Shown: positions 22,446-33,067 of the stretch, one piece after another
How the letters are laid out: the number at the start of each line of letters is the position of its first letter
Numbering within the stretch: the stretch's first letter is position 1
From: Symsagittifera roscoffensis
Taxonomy: Eukaryota; Xenacoelomorpha; Acoela; Convolutidae
NCBI RefSeq assembly: GCF_963678635.1
Contig: NC_087068.1
Location: forward strand, 26,662,318-26,726,317
Reading direction: 5' to 3'
Length of the DNA stretch: 64,000 bases
The notes under the pieces: model-generated
Database searches by the model: none
Seen by the model: the letters and a program-made list of their open reading frames with translations, nothing else
What the model was told of the DNA's origin: nothing
Position numbers and translations under genes: made by a program

Positions 22446-22490
22446 CAAGACTGCTCGTATCAGGAAAAGCCCTGAAGGCTCCGACTGCCC
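22446..22490 (+). repeat. Short dispersed motif D1 with central hairpin (copy 1)
   Basis: GACTGCTCGTATCAGG.. followed by a CCCTGAAGG..TCCGACTGCC half. The central part can fold (CAGGG/CCCTG type). The motif recurs at 22618, 23521, 53450, 53930, 55570 and 56060, always with the same two outer words. Confidence 0.6.
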
Positions 22491-22615
22491 TTTATCAGTC
22501 AAAAAAATTAGTTGAAATGCTGAAAGTTGTATGTTTCTGATATAGAATAGATTAAAAATTGAAAAGCAAAAGAAAACTGCTGTCTTTTCATGTTTCAGTG
22601 TCTTACAAATTGAAC

Positions 22616-22662
22616 AAGACTGCTCGTATCAGGGCAAAGCCCTGAATGTTCCGACTGCCTTT
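22616..22662 (+). repeat. Short dispersed motif D1 (copy 2)
   Basis: Best preserved copy: GACTGCTCGTATCAGGGC, a three-base loop, then GCCCTGAATGTTCCGACTGC. The centre is a 7-bp perfect stem. It lies 170 bp from copy 1 in the same orientation. Confidence 0.65.
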
Positions 22663-22796
22663 TAAGGTTTTTGGAGCAGTAATAACATTAAAAAATTAAA
22701 TGAAAAATAAATGAATTTTTTTTTCTAAAATTTGATTTTTTTTATGAAAACCATCCCCCACACGCCATATAAAAAACCAAAGAATAGATTTCGCTC

Positions 22797-23170
22797 CTTG
22801 TAACAAATCAATTATGGCAAATAAGCTTCTTTCAACCAATTTGGAACAATTTCTAAGACGGATTAACTCTCCGCTTACGCGTTATAGTGCGAAATATATC
22901 GCGCTTTAATTGTCCCAAATTGACCAAAATGGCCATCTTTAAACCCCTGTAATTTTACGAAAAAAGATCACAGGGGAAATATCTTTTCAATTTTGAGCTC
23001 AGGACATTTCGAATGATAAAAAAAGTTCCGTCAAAAATGGCTAGTTGAAAAGTCGAAATTTGTCTGGAGAAAAAAAAACCCACCCCGAGCACAAATATTC
23101 CGTTACTTTCGTATCGAAAGTCGGAACAATTACTTTCGTATCGAAATTCGGAACAACAAAAAAAGAAAAA
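22797..23170 (+). repeat. Dispersed repeat R1, second full copy
   Basis: Same block order as 1528-1860, ending in two tandem copies of TTACTTTCGTATCGAAAGTCGGAAC (about 23104 and 23129) that contain the palindrome CTTTCGTATCGAAAG. This ending is one repeat longer than in the copy at 1.5 kb. Confidence 0.7.
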
Positions 23171-23520
23171 ACAGGCTTTTAACTGGTTATTAAATGGTGT
23201 AGTAGGTGCATTTTCACAAGTGTACCCATGGTAAAAGATCGAGTTGATCTCTCATGAAATATTGCATCTGAAAATTAGCAAATACAGAGCAATCGGCATC
23301 TATGATTTATCAAATTGTCAATAACATTAAAGCAAAAACTGTAGCAATGAACTAGCATTGTTTACAGCCAAAATTGGAGTAATGAAAATATTGCAAAAAA
23401 AAATAAAGATCTTGACGATCTCGAACTTACTGCTTACGGGAGTTTCTACTGAATCATTACAAAAAACAAAGCGACGACCTGATTTCATTTTTTTTTCAAT
23501 AATTTTGTCAACTATTCGAA

Positions 23521-23565
23521 ACATTCAGTCGGAACATTCAGGGCCTCACCCTGATATACGAGCCA
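23521..23565 (-). repeat. Short dispersed motif D1 (copy 3, reversed)
   Basis: CAGTCGGAACATTCAGGGC then CACCCTGATATACGAGCC, i.e. the reverse complement of motif D1 with a slightly altered loop. It borders the GC-rich array below. Confidence 0.55.
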
Positions 23566-24170
23566 CCGGTTCGAGGTCTGCGACTAATTTTTCGACTTTT
23601 TCGGACATGTCAATTCCGCGACCGAAAACCCATAGTCTGGACAGGGTTTTAAGTCGCGGACAAATTCTGGAAATATCGTATCTCGGTCGCAGCGGTCAAA
23701 AAATTAGTCGCGGCAAGGGCAAAAAATTAGTAGCAGCGCTCGAAAAATTATATGTGGCGGTCGAAAAATTACTCGCGGCGGTTAAGAAATTAGTCGCGGC
23801 CTGGGCAAAAAATTAGTCTAAGCGGTCAAACTAAATTTTCGACCACCGCGAATAATTTTTTTGACCACCGCGACCAACTTTCCTTCGGTCGTCCCGGTCG
23901 CAGTTAACATTCCTACAGTCGCGCCGGTCGCGGACGCATTGCCTCGGTCCGTAATGTCTGGAAATACCAAATTTTGGTCGAGGCGGTCTCAAAATGTCAA
24001 TTTTTAGTCGCGCCAGTCAGGAAATACCAAAATTTGGTCGCGGCGGTCTGAAAATGTCCATTTTTAGTCGCGGCAGTCTGGAAATACCAAAACTTGGTCG
24101 CGGCGGTCTGAAAATGTCCATTTTTAGTCGCGGCAGTCTGGAAATACCAAAATTTGGAGGCCACCGTCTG
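23566..24170. repeat. GC-rich repeat array with 60-bp units (GGTCGCGGCGGTC)
   Basis: Words such as GGTCGCGGCGGTC, TTAGTCGCGGC and CTGGAAATACCAAAA recur throughout. At 23970-24160 they form three near-identical 60-bp units, so the open frame there repeats every 20 codons (MSIFSRGSLEIPK). The first half is a less regular mosaic of AAAAATTAGTCGCGGC words. A related degenerate copy lies at 50640-50830. Base composition differs sharply from the AT-rich surroundings. Confidence 0.75.
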
Positions 24171-24593
24171 ATCATAAAACGGGCCTTCTTGTCATGTTTA
24201 GAAACTAAGCTACAAAATCAATTCAAGCAGTTGCTGTAGTTTTTGCAAAGAGAAACACTGGTCAATATAGAGGAAAATCATCTTCACATATCTATGAACG
24301 GTTCAGGTTACCTGCAATCTCAATGAGACCAGGAATCAGATCCGAAGCGTTTCATTTCTGAGCTTGTAGTTTAGCTGCTGATTTTATTTAGTTCGAGACG
24401 TTTTAGTGGTTTGATTGTGAGTGACCATTCACAAACAGTTACTATTAGAAGTATTTAATTGGAAAATTTCCGATGTTTTTAATTGGTCTTACTGGGAAAA
24501 AATTGAAAACTCGATTGTTCAGGTTAAAATGAAAAGAAGGCAAGTTGTTAATTAAGTTGTTAGATCTATGTTTGAGTTTTTTTTAATGTTGCA
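24171..24593. other. No gene recognised
   Basis: Unique-looking AT-rich sequence to the left of the duplicated flank. No open frame of interest. Confidence 0.4.
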
Positions 24594-24743
24594 GACATAA
24601 GCTGTTTGGACAAGGTTGACTAAATGGCAATTTTTTTGTTCGTTTGATTGTCGCAGTTCTTTTTTACTAGACAGGTAAATGGTTAAGAGTAATCAACGTA
24701 GTAAAATCCCTAACACGTTAGTAGTATATGTGTGAGGCGATCA

Positions 24744-24756
24744 GGGGGGGGGGGGG
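24744..24756. repeat. Poly(G) tract, 13 nt
   Basis: Run of G 24 bp inside the element end (after GCGATCA). The matching positions are a 10-nt G run at 28408-28417 and a 19-nt C run at 37699-37717, so tract length differs between copies. Confidence 0.9.
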
Positions 24757-27133
24757 CGTGGGTGCTGACCTCCATGTTTTAACATAGGCTATAGAGTATC
24801 CGGTCAGCAACCTATGTATTAACATAGGCTTTAGATTTCCCAATGTATTAAGATAGGGAATAAGTTTCCCAATGTATTACGATGGTAAGGTTTCAGTGTG
24901 ATGGTAAAAAAACGAATTTTTTGGTTTTTGTGCGTAAATGTCTAGTTTTTTTGCAAAAATTCCGGCGCGCGTTATCTAATTGATAATTATTACTAGTTAA
25001 TTAGGTGTAGATTAAAAAATTGAGGTTATCTATTTAGTTTTTTGGTACATGGTAAGTCAATGATAAGAGTTTTTGAGCAAAAACTTGGAGTTTTTGTCCC
25101 AAAAACTCAAAATTTTTCATAAAAACGATAAGTTTTGATGTAATTCGATCTATTTTATGGATAATCTTATTTTCTATCTACCTGAAACTGTGCTGAAACC
25201 TACTGGAATTTTAAAAAAGTCAAGGTTTTTGCAAAATTTCAGATCAATGATGGAAAATGAACAGTTAATTGCTAAAACTGATTGAAAATGAGATAAACTT
25301 TTCTGAAAAATTTATTCGATATTCGCTCAAATTCATTAAAATCTTCTTCATAACGGATGATTAAATCTCTGTTGCTTCTGCAACATAATTTTCACGATTT
25401 TCCGTAGAAATGTTCTATGTTTAAAGATTATTCTTACTTTCTGCTTATTACATGTTTTCGGTATTGAACACACTTTGCAAGAAAATTTAGTCAGAACTGG
25501 AGAATTTAGGAGGAAAATAGTATCAATTGAACGAACAATTTGCTGGCAAAGATGAAATTAGTACTGATACCGTCTGAATATTACGATGAAAATTGTAAAT
25601 GTCTTCTACAAGGTTCCCTTGTTCAGTTGCTGCAGTAAACTATTTAAGCAACAATACAATTTTTGGGCCAATAACTATCACTTTTCTTGCAAAATAATTA
25701 TTAAATAGCTTTTTATTCTTAATTTATGAGGGAAGCTTTCTCAAAAATATCCAAGTGAGAAAGAATCGGTGCTGGTTAAAACATTCAAAAACATTTAAAA
25801 AGAATATGAAAGTATTTTTACAATTTAAGAACAAATTAGGAGCAGCTCTATTAGTTATGATCTGAAAGCATCCGGAAAAACGCAAGGGAACTTAGTTCCT
25901 AACATCTACAATATCTAAAAACTTCTAAAAGAGTGCGTCTCAAAAATTTGATTTAGCAAAGGAAATGAAGGTGCAAACTGGAACAATTGTGTAATTTTTG
26001 GATTTTTATTAAGCAAAAAAACTGAAATGTAGATCTTGAAAGCAATTTTTTGATTTATGCTTCATGTATTTTCTTTCAAAAGATGTCGGATTGAGTTTAC
26101 TTTACAAAAACTATCCTCAAAACATCTGATTTTTCATAAAATGTTACCTTTTATATCAAACGATATTAAACTTTTCTAATGAATTACACATAAATACAAA
26201 TCTTTGACACATTTTATGTCGGATTTTTTCTCAAAATATGGTTTATAAGCTAAATTTTTTGTAAATTATTTCAAAACTATTAATGAATAAAATTGAGTTT
26301 CTATCTCATTTTCTCAGTTTTTGTTTCATCTTCTATCTATCAAAAAAATTCAATTTGAACAAAATTTTAGTTGAAAATTGAACTTTTAATGGAAAAATGT
26401 ATCGTTTCAACGAACTTTCATTAATCCGAAGCTGAATTAAAAGCATGAATCATTTGCTAAACGTATTTAAATGATTTTCTCAACTTGATAATTTGATATT
26501 GCTGTTTCAAATCTGATTTTCTATGATAAAGTAAATTTTGGGTTGAGATTGATGATTAATATTATCTTGAAATTTTCAAAGGTTAGTACAAACATACATT
26601 TTTTCATGTTTTTCAGGTCAGTTATCAATTTTTTTTTACTGAAATTGTCAAAAAAACAGTAGAAAACTATTATTCTTAATAAATCAACCCACCATAGTTG
26701 CTTAATAATGCACTACTCTATGAACACTTTTATAATAGTTAAACAGGGAAAACTTTAAAATGACAACTAGGTACAACATTTCAATTAGTCGACGTTTTAT
26801 AAATAATCAGATTTTTTTAAACAAAATTTCAACAAATACTTGAGCAATCATTAGCATATGCTATTCATTTTTTTCTACAAATATATCACAACGAAAACTC
26901 CGCAAGCATGCAACCGATGGAGTTTTTACTGTAGATAAAAGATTTTCGGATCGATTTCCATTGAAGTTTTCACAAAAATTTGAACTCAATTGTTGCTGGT
27001 TTGAACAAAAAACTGACCGATCAAGAAAAGAGATGAAAACACTGTATAATTCTTACTAGAGTTTTTTCAAATTTTTTGTACAGACTTTTCAGATTCAGTA
27101 AAAAGTTTTTTTATTAAAGAAGTAATTAATTAC

Positions 27134-27361
27134 CTTCTCGTGGAGTGTTTTTCGAGACTGCTGAACACATAACTTATCATTCTGTTGACAATGCTTCTTC
27201 TTGAAATGATTGAAGAGTTCCTCGCTGCTATTTGTATAAAAGTTACAATTGGAACACTTTAAAACGTCACAGTGCTTACGATGTCTTGATGCGTTTTTAC
27301 GTGTGTATTCTCTGCCACATTCAAGACATGCAACTCTTTCGTTTCTATTTAGTGACGGCAT
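27134..27361 (-). CDS. Two-zinc-finger exon (Polinton PolB N-terminus type), duplicated copy
   Basis: A 76-codon exon on the minus strand, from ATG at 27361 (just after CTTTAGTTATTGAG) to HEK at 27134, followed by a GTAATT donor. Finger 1 is C12-x2-C15-x11-H27-x3-C31 (ACLECGREYT..HRKHC); finger 2 is C36-x2-C39-x12-H52-x4-H57 (CSNCNF..SSEELFNHFKKKH). The MPSLNRNE start followed by CxxC is what I know from the N-terminus of Maverick/Polinton DNA polymerase B proteins; role there is presumably nucleic-acid binding. The frame remains open 43 codons upstream of this ATG through AT-rich sequence that I take as intron or leader. No further polymerase exons follow, so if transcribed it would make only a short zinc-finger protein or use downstream exons I cannot see. 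Confidence 0.55.
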
Positions 27362-27577
27362 CTCAATAACTAAAGAAAAAAGTTGAGAATAAATGAGAGA
27401 TCCAGAAAGTCCCAAAATTTTAGATACGAAGAGTTGAATAGCCTCGAAAAATGAATAAAAGTGAATAAAAACAGCAATTTTCTTAACCAATTGATTTTAA
27501 CGTGACAAAAATTAGAAGGGATATGCTATTTAGCCTACCTGAAATAAAAATCATCGATGGAATTTCAAAAATATCGA

Positions 27578-27795
27578 CCAATCAGAATCGAGCATTAATT
27601 ATAAGGAAATTTTTTATCTTTTTTGATATCAACCAATCAGAATCGAGCTTCAATGGGCATGGAATATTCAACAAATTCAAAGTCAACCAATCAGAATTTG
27701 GCTTCATTTCTCATGGATTTTTCGATAGTTTTGATATCAAACAATCGAGCATTCCTTCACAGGTAATCTTGGTGATAATAACTAATCAGACTGAA
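27578..27795 (-). promoter_or_regulatory. Phased CCAAT-box ladder upstream of zinc-finger exon
   Basis: CCAATCAGAATCGAGC occurs at 27578 and 27633, CCAATCAGAATTTGGC at 27687, and weaker versions near 27741 (ACAATCGAGC) and 27782 (CTAATCAG). Spacing is 55, 54, about 54 and about 41 bp. On the gene strand these are ATTGG boxes 220-420 bp upstream of the ATG. The spacing equals about five helical turns. Promoter role is inferred. Confidence 0.5.
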
Positions 27796-27931
27796 GTATT
27801 CACAGATTTAAAAGTAATTTGTAGATCAGAACCAAAATATGTTTATGGAACTTCCCAATCAATCAGTTTTAATGAAATTTTGAAGATACTAACATATACA
27901 ATTGACACCAAAGTAATGTTTTTTGTCTAGT

Positions 27932-28210
27932 TTATAGTATTTTTTCGATACTCAATTCAAATTTTGAAATTTCGGTCAAGATTTTTTCGATTTGTTCTGT
28001 TTCTAACCAGTGAAAAAAGAAATTGCCAAAGTATACATTTTCATCAATTATTTTGGTATACTGTAATATAAACAGCTGGAAGTATTTTAAACTTGGATAA
28101 TCGATGAAAAGGTTTTCTGACAAATCTAGAATTTGTATTTGTATCAAATTCAAAACATTAATCGAAATGATATTCCTCATCTTCAATTTTTGTTTCATAG
28201 GCTCTTCCAT
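27932..28210 (-). CDS. 92-codon ORF, unrecognised, conserved between copies
   Basis: ATG-started minus-strand frame beginning MEEPMKQKLKMRNIIS with a leucine/isoleucine-rich centre (IQILDLSENLFIDYPSLKYF) vaguely like a leucine-rich repeat turn. The same ORF is intact at 30945-31223 and frameshifted at 33527. It lies upstream of the CCAAT ladder and the zinc-finger exon on the same strand, so it could be a 5' exon or a separate small gene. No function claimed. Confidence 0.35.
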   Translation of the reverse strand: MEEPMKQKLKMRNIISINVLNLIQIQILDLSENLFIDYPSLKYFQLFILQYTKIIDENVYFGNFFFHWLETEQIEKILTEISKFELSIEKIL

Positions 28211-28258
28211 TTTTTGGTTTTTTACTGACCGACCACTCAGTTTGTGTTAACTGTGCAA

Positions 28259-28383
28259 ACATAAGCTGTTTGGACAAGGTTGACTAAATGGCAATTTTTT
28301 TGTTCGTTTGATTGTTGCAGTTCTTTTTTACTAGACAGGTAAATGGTTAAGAGTAATCAACGTAGTAAAATCCCTAACACGTT
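28259..28383. other. Duplicated host flank ending in the left TSD
   Basis: Near-identical to 24594-24719. Its last six bases (28378-28383, CACGTT) form the left TSD of the element that begins at 28384. Confidence 0.8.
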
Positions 28384-28407
28384 AGTAGTATATGTGTGAG
28401 GCGATCA

Positions 28408-28417
28408 GGGGGGGGGG
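28408..28417. repeat. Poly(G) tract, 10 nt, at element end
   Basis: Counterpart of the 19-nt C tract at 37699-37717 on the opposite arm. Confidence 0.9.
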
Positions 28418-30146
28418 CGTGGGTGCTGACCTCCATGTTTTAACATAGGCTATAGAGTATCCGGTCAGCAACCTATGTATTAACATAGGCTATAGATTTC
28501 CCAATGTATTAAGATAGGGAATAAGTTTCCCAATGTATTACGATGGTAAGGTTTCAGTGTGATGGTAACAAAACGAATTTTTTGGTTTTTGTGGGTAAAT
28601 GTCTAGTTTTTTTTGCAAAAATTCCGGCGCGCGTTATCTAATTGATAATTATTACTAGTTAATTAGGTGTAGGTTGTAAAATTGAGGTTATCTATTTAGT
28701 TTTTTGGTACATGGTAAGTCAATGATAAGAGTTTTTGAGCAAAAACTTGGAGTTTTTGTCCCAAAAATTCAAAATTTTTCATAAAAACGATAAGTTTTGA
28801 TGTAATTCGATCTATTTTATGGATATTCTTATTTTCTATCTACCTGGAACTGTGCTGAAACCTACTGGAATTTAAAAAAAGTCAAGGTTTTTGCAAAATA
28901 TCAGATCAATGATGAAAAATGAACAGTTAATTGCTAAAACTGATTGAAAATGAGATAAACTTTTCTGAAAAATTTATTCGATATTTGCTCAAATTCATTA
29001 AAATCTTCTTCATAACGGATGATTAAATCTCTGTTGCTTCTGCAACATAATTTTCACGATTTTCCGTAGAAATGTTCTATGTTTAAAGGTTATTCTTACT
29101 TTCTGCTTAATACATGTTTTCGGTATTGAACACACTTTGCAAGAAAATTTAGTCAGAACTGGAGAATTTAGGAGGAAAATAGTATCAATTGAACAAACAA
29201 TTTGCTGGCAAAGATGAAATTAGAACTGATACCGTCTGAATATTACGATAAAAATTGTAAATGTCTTCTAAAAGGTTCCCTTGTTCAGTTGCTGCAGTAA
29301 ACTATTTAAGCAACAATACAATTTTTGGGCCAATAACTATCACTTTTCTTGCAAAATAATTATTAAATAGCTTTTTATTCTTAATTTATGAGGGAAGCTT
29401 TCTCAAAAATATCCAAGTGAGAAAGAATCGGTGCTGGTTAAAACATTCAAAAACATTTAAAAAGAATATGAAAGTATTTTTACAATTTAAGAACAAATTA
29501 GGAGCAGCTCTATAATAAAGTAAATTTTGGGTTGAAATTGATGATTATTATTATCTTGAAATTTTCAAAGGTTAGTACAAACATACATTTTTTCATGTTT
29601 TTCAGGTCAGTTATCAATTTTTTTTACTGAAATTGTCAAAAAAACAGTAGAAAACTATTATTCTTAATAAATCAACGCACCATAGTTGCTTAATAATGCA
29701 CTACTCTATGAACACTTTTATAATAACTAAACAGGGAAAACTTTAAAATGACAACTAGGTACAACATTTCAATTAGTCGATATTTTATAAATAATCAGAT
29801 TTTTTTAACAAAATTTCAACAAATACTTGAGCAATCATTAGCATATGCTATTCATTTTTTTCTACAAATATATCACAACGAAAACTCCGCAAGCATGCAA
29901 CCGATGGAGTTTTTACTGTAGATAAAAGATTTTCGGATCGATTTCCATTGAAGTTTTCACAAAAATTTGAACTCAATTGTTGCTGGTTTGAACAAAAAAC
30001 TGACCGATCAAGAAAAGTGATGAAAACACTGTATAATTTTTACTAGAGTTTTTTCAAATTTTTTGTACAGACTTTTCAGATTCAGTAAAAAATTTTATTC
30101 AAAGCATTTTCTCCTAAGTTTTTTTATTGAAGAAGTAATTAATTAC

Positions 30147-30374
30147 CTTCTCGTGGAGTGTTTTTCGAGACTGCTGAACACATAACTTATCATTCTGTTG
30201 ACAATGCTTCTTCTTGAAATGATTGAAGAGTTCCTCGCTGCTATTTGTATAAAAGTTACAATTGGAACACTTTAAAACGTCACAGTGCTTACGATGTCTT
30301 GATGCGTTTTTACGTGTGTATTCTCTGCCACATTCAAGACATGCAACTCTTTCGTTTCTATTTAGTGACGGCAT
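30147..30374 (-). CDS. Two-zinc-finger exon, left arm of the element
   Basis: Same 76 codons as 27134-27361 and identical in protein: both fingers keep all ligands. ATG at 30374, HEK|GTAATT donor at 30147. It faces the left end of the element. Preservation of both fingers in two copies may reflect recent duplication rather than selection. The downstream 1.7 kb to the element end shows no further coding exon. Confidence 0.55.
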
Positions 30375-30590
30375 CTCAATAACTAAAGAAAAAAGTTGAG
30401 AATAAATGAGAGATCCAGAAAGTCCCAAAATTTTAGATACGAAGAGTTGAATAGCCTCGAAAAATGAATAAAAGTGAATAAAAACAGCAATTTTCTTAAC
30501 CAATTGATTTTAACGTGACAAAAATTAGAAGGGATATGCTATTTAGCCTACCTGAAATAAAAATCATCGATGGAATTTCAAAAGTATCGA

Positions 30591-30810
30591 CCAATCAGAA
30601 TCGAGCATTAATTATAAGGAAATTTTTTATCTTTTTTGATATCAACCAATCAGAATCGAGCTTCAATGGGCATGGAATATTCAACAAATTTAAAGTCAAC
30701 CAATCAGAATTTGGCTTCATTTCTCATGGATTTTTCGATAGTTTTGATATCAAACAATCGAGCATTCCTTCACAGGTAATCTTGGTGATAATAACTAATC
30801 AGACTGAAGT
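30591..30810 (-). promoter_or_regulatory. Phased CCAAT-box ladder, left arm
   Basis: CCAATCAGAATCGAGC at 30591 and 30646, CCAATCAGAATTTGGC at 30700, then degenerate versions near 30754 and 30795. Spacing and distance to the exon are the same as in the duplicated copy at 27578. Confidence 0.5.
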
Positions 30811-30944
30811 ATTCACAGATTTTAAAGTAATTTGTAGATCAGAACCAAAATATGTTTATGGAACTTCCCAATCAATCAGTTTTAATGAAATTTCGAAGAT
30901 ACTAACATATACAATTGACACCAAAGTAAGGTTTTTTGTCTAGT

Positions 30945-31223
30945 TTATAGTATTTTTTTGATACTCAATTCAAATTTTGAAATTTCGGTCAAAATTTTTT
31001 CGATTTGTTCTGTTTCTAACCAGTGAAAAAAGAAATTGCCAAAGTATACAATTTCATCAATTTTTTTGGTATACTGTAATATAAACAGCTGGAAGTATTT
31101 TAAACTTGGATAATCGATGAAAAGGTTTTCTGACAAATCTAGAATTTGTATTTGTATCAAATTCAAAACATTAATCGAAATGATATTACTCATCTTCAAT
31201 TTTTGTTTCATAGGCTCTTCCAT
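30945..31223 (-). CDS. 92-codon ORF, left arm copy
   Basis: Intact homologue of 27932-28210 with a handful of substitutions (for example MSNIIS for MRNIIS, KKIDEIVYF for KIIDENVYF) and no indel. Unrecognised. Confidence 0.35.
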   Translation of the reverse strand: MEEPMKQKLKMSNIISINVLNLIQIQILDLSENLFIDYPSLKYFQLFILQYTKKIDEIVYFGNFFFHWLETEQIEKILTEISKFELSIKKIL

Positions 31224-31708
31224 TTTTTTGTTTTTTACTGACCGACCACTCAGTTTGTGTTAACTCTTCTAAATAAAAACATTGTCGATAAATCTGGCAG
31301 TACTCTTCTTTTCTGAAATCTCCTCTACATCTTTTTAACAAAATTATTGAACTTTCTGTGTTTCTATTTAAGTTAAAACTAATGCAACCTCCATCAACAT
31401 CATTTGTCCACCACTCTTTTAGTTTTGGTAGTAGTTCATTCTTAAAATATTAAAAATGTCCAATTCGGACATTGAAAACGCTTTTGATAGAAACATTTTT
31501 CAATGAAATAAACAAAGAAACTTGTACAAACTAAAATTGTTGTATCATTTTTAATTTTTTCTGGGTCGTAACAGTCATCATAAAACGTTTATCTCTTATT
31601 TAGAGTCTAGTAAGTTTTTTTGAAACTGATGCAGCCAATCAAAACCTTAAATTTCGGCAGATAAAAATGAAAAAAAAACAATGAAGTTTAGAAATTCGGA
31701 AAACAATG

Positions 31709-33046
31709 TTAATGTTTTCAACTAAATATACATGTTTGTTTTTAATTTTGTTCAAATAAGATAAAAATTACTGAAATTAATGAAAGCAGTAATTAAATAA
31801 GTTTTTTCATAATTTTTTTAACAAATACTGGGAAATCAATTGATAATTGATTAGTGTTTTAAGTCAATTTTGATTGAGTTGTATGTTTTGTCCGACTTTT
31901 CTTCAGTTATCCTAGCTCTAAATCAGCACTTCAATGAGAAAAAATATTCTTGAACCCAAAATACTTCAATTATTAAACATACAAAACATCACAAAGCGTG
32001 ACTGAGTTTTACAATTATCAGCAAACAAAAAATCTCTCAAAATTTTGGACAAATTTTTGAATTCGTTCAAATATAGTTGTTTCATTGCTTCAATCTCTTT
32101 TCCAGTGAAGAGTCAAATCTGATCGTAAGGCGGCTTGTTCACATTGTACTTCTTGATTGTGAAACACACCCTCCTCTTGTTTTATGTTGCTATTTCATAT
32201 ACTCTGTTACAGATGTCGAGCTCCTGATCCATAGTTGAATCTTTGCCAGTTTTGGTTTCATATATAGGTACGAGTCCAAGGTTTTCAGCATCGTGAATAA
32301 CGGCATTCCGGATTGCTGATATTGCTTCTCCTTCTTTTTCACTAAGACAGACTTGTTGAGACTTTTCAAATTGTCCCTAATCATTAATTTTTAATAGTTG
32401 ATTTTTTGAAAATTCAATATAATTGGGAGTAGTGGTTTTTCTTGAGTACATTTTTGAAGAGCAAACTGATCAGATGAAGAGAAATGAGAAAAATGATTTT
32501 GAAATTTAATGAAAATGGAAAGAAACAATATGAGTCATTCAATCAAATAAAAGGAAATAGAAGAATAAATAGAGTTTTTCTGTGAAATTTCCAAATATAG
32601 AATTGTGTAGGTGTTAGTGTTCCAATATAAATCCACAATTGCCAGAAAAAATCATTGTTCCAGATGGCTGCAGCAATGTGTCAAGCTCTTCCCAGCTTTT
32701 ATTCAGATTATTGACAAAATTGCTATTTATTTACGTTGCCAGTGACTTTTACGAAAAATATATAGTAACCCAAGATTATTGTGTGTCTACCCACAATTCC
32801 TACTGTTCTTTGGAAAACTGTAAATTCCACATACTTCTGGTTGGCTCATCTTTCGATCAAATTTTACAGCGATTGGGAAACTTTCATTTCACATTCCAAA
32901 ATATCGATTGTCTTTATACTCTGTACAAATACAGATTTTATTTGAAAGTTATTTCATCAACTGGCGACGTTTTCAGTCAACTTGACTGCGCTGTTCATCA
33001 CAATTTGAAATGGAAAGGAGCGGAAAAAATGCCAAGTGTTGCTTAT
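31709..33046. other. Unpaired core of the fold-back element
   Basis: The inverted arms stop at GGAAAACAATG (31708) and CATTGTTTTCC (33047). The 1338-bp core has two protein-like stretches pointing away from each other: a broken one on the minus strand (32040-32389) and an open one on the plus strand (from 32639). Everything else is AT-rich. Confidence 0.6.
32040..32389 (-). pseudogene. Broken coding-like segment in element core, unrecognised
   Basis: One minus-strand frame reads as protein across ~115 codons apart from two stops (TAA after ICNRVYEIAT, TGA after KPPYDQI): blocks include EKEGEAISAIRNAVIHDAE, LGLVPIYETKTGKDSTMDQ, RRVCFTIKKYNVN and FTGKEIEAMKQLYLNEFK. Composition is far less AT-biased at codon positions than the surroundings, which supports former coding. 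I do not recognise the family; capsid, ATPase or polymerase fragments of Polintons are possibilities only. Confidence 0.4.
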
Positions 33047-33067
33047 CATTGTTTTCCGAATTTCTAA
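32639..33067 (+). CDS. 142-codon open frame in element core, unrecognised
   Basis: The frame has no ATG near its start (first codon TTG; an ATTGCCAG acceptor-like site lies at its beginning), so it is more likely an exon than a complete gene. It is rich in Cys, Phe and Tyr (DYCVSTHNSYCSLENCKFH, LGNFHFTFQNIDCLYTLYKY) and ends AYHCFPNF just inside the right arm. GC content is higher than in the flanks. No family recognised. Confidence 0.4.
   Translation: MPEKIIVPDGCSNVSSSSQLLFRLLTKLLFIYVASDFYEKYIVTQDYCVSTHNSYCSLENCKFHILLVGSSFDQILQRLGNFHFTFQNIDCLYTLYKYRFYLKVISSTGDVFSQLDCAVHHNLKWKGAEKMPSVAYHCFPNF

Larger units (their letters stand above)
24594..28258. repeat. Upstream unit of a tandem duplication: flank plus truncated element arm
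   Basis: This unit consists of 126 bp of sequence (24594-24719, ending CACGTT) and then the left 3.5 kb of the element, starting AGTAGTATATG at 24720 and stopping near 28252 (GTGTTAACT). The same flank then starts again at 28259 (ATAAGCTGTTTGGACAAGG) and leads into the full element. The unit is therefore a direct duplication made after insertion, not a separate transposition. It retains 670 bp (about 25858-26523) that the 28.4-kb arm has lost. Confidence 0.8.

Noticed and set aside
27502-27930. 142-codon plus-strand ORF, repeated at 30515-30943 and in part at 33799-34065
   Set aside because: The frame is opposite to the zinc-finger exon and is built from the CCAAT repeat ladder (NQNRA, NQSES, NQSEF); conservation follows from the duplicated DNA.
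24720-28252. Independent transposon insertion
   Set aside because: It carries the same 126-bp flank as the 28.4-kb copy and lacks its own right end, so it is a tandem duplication product.
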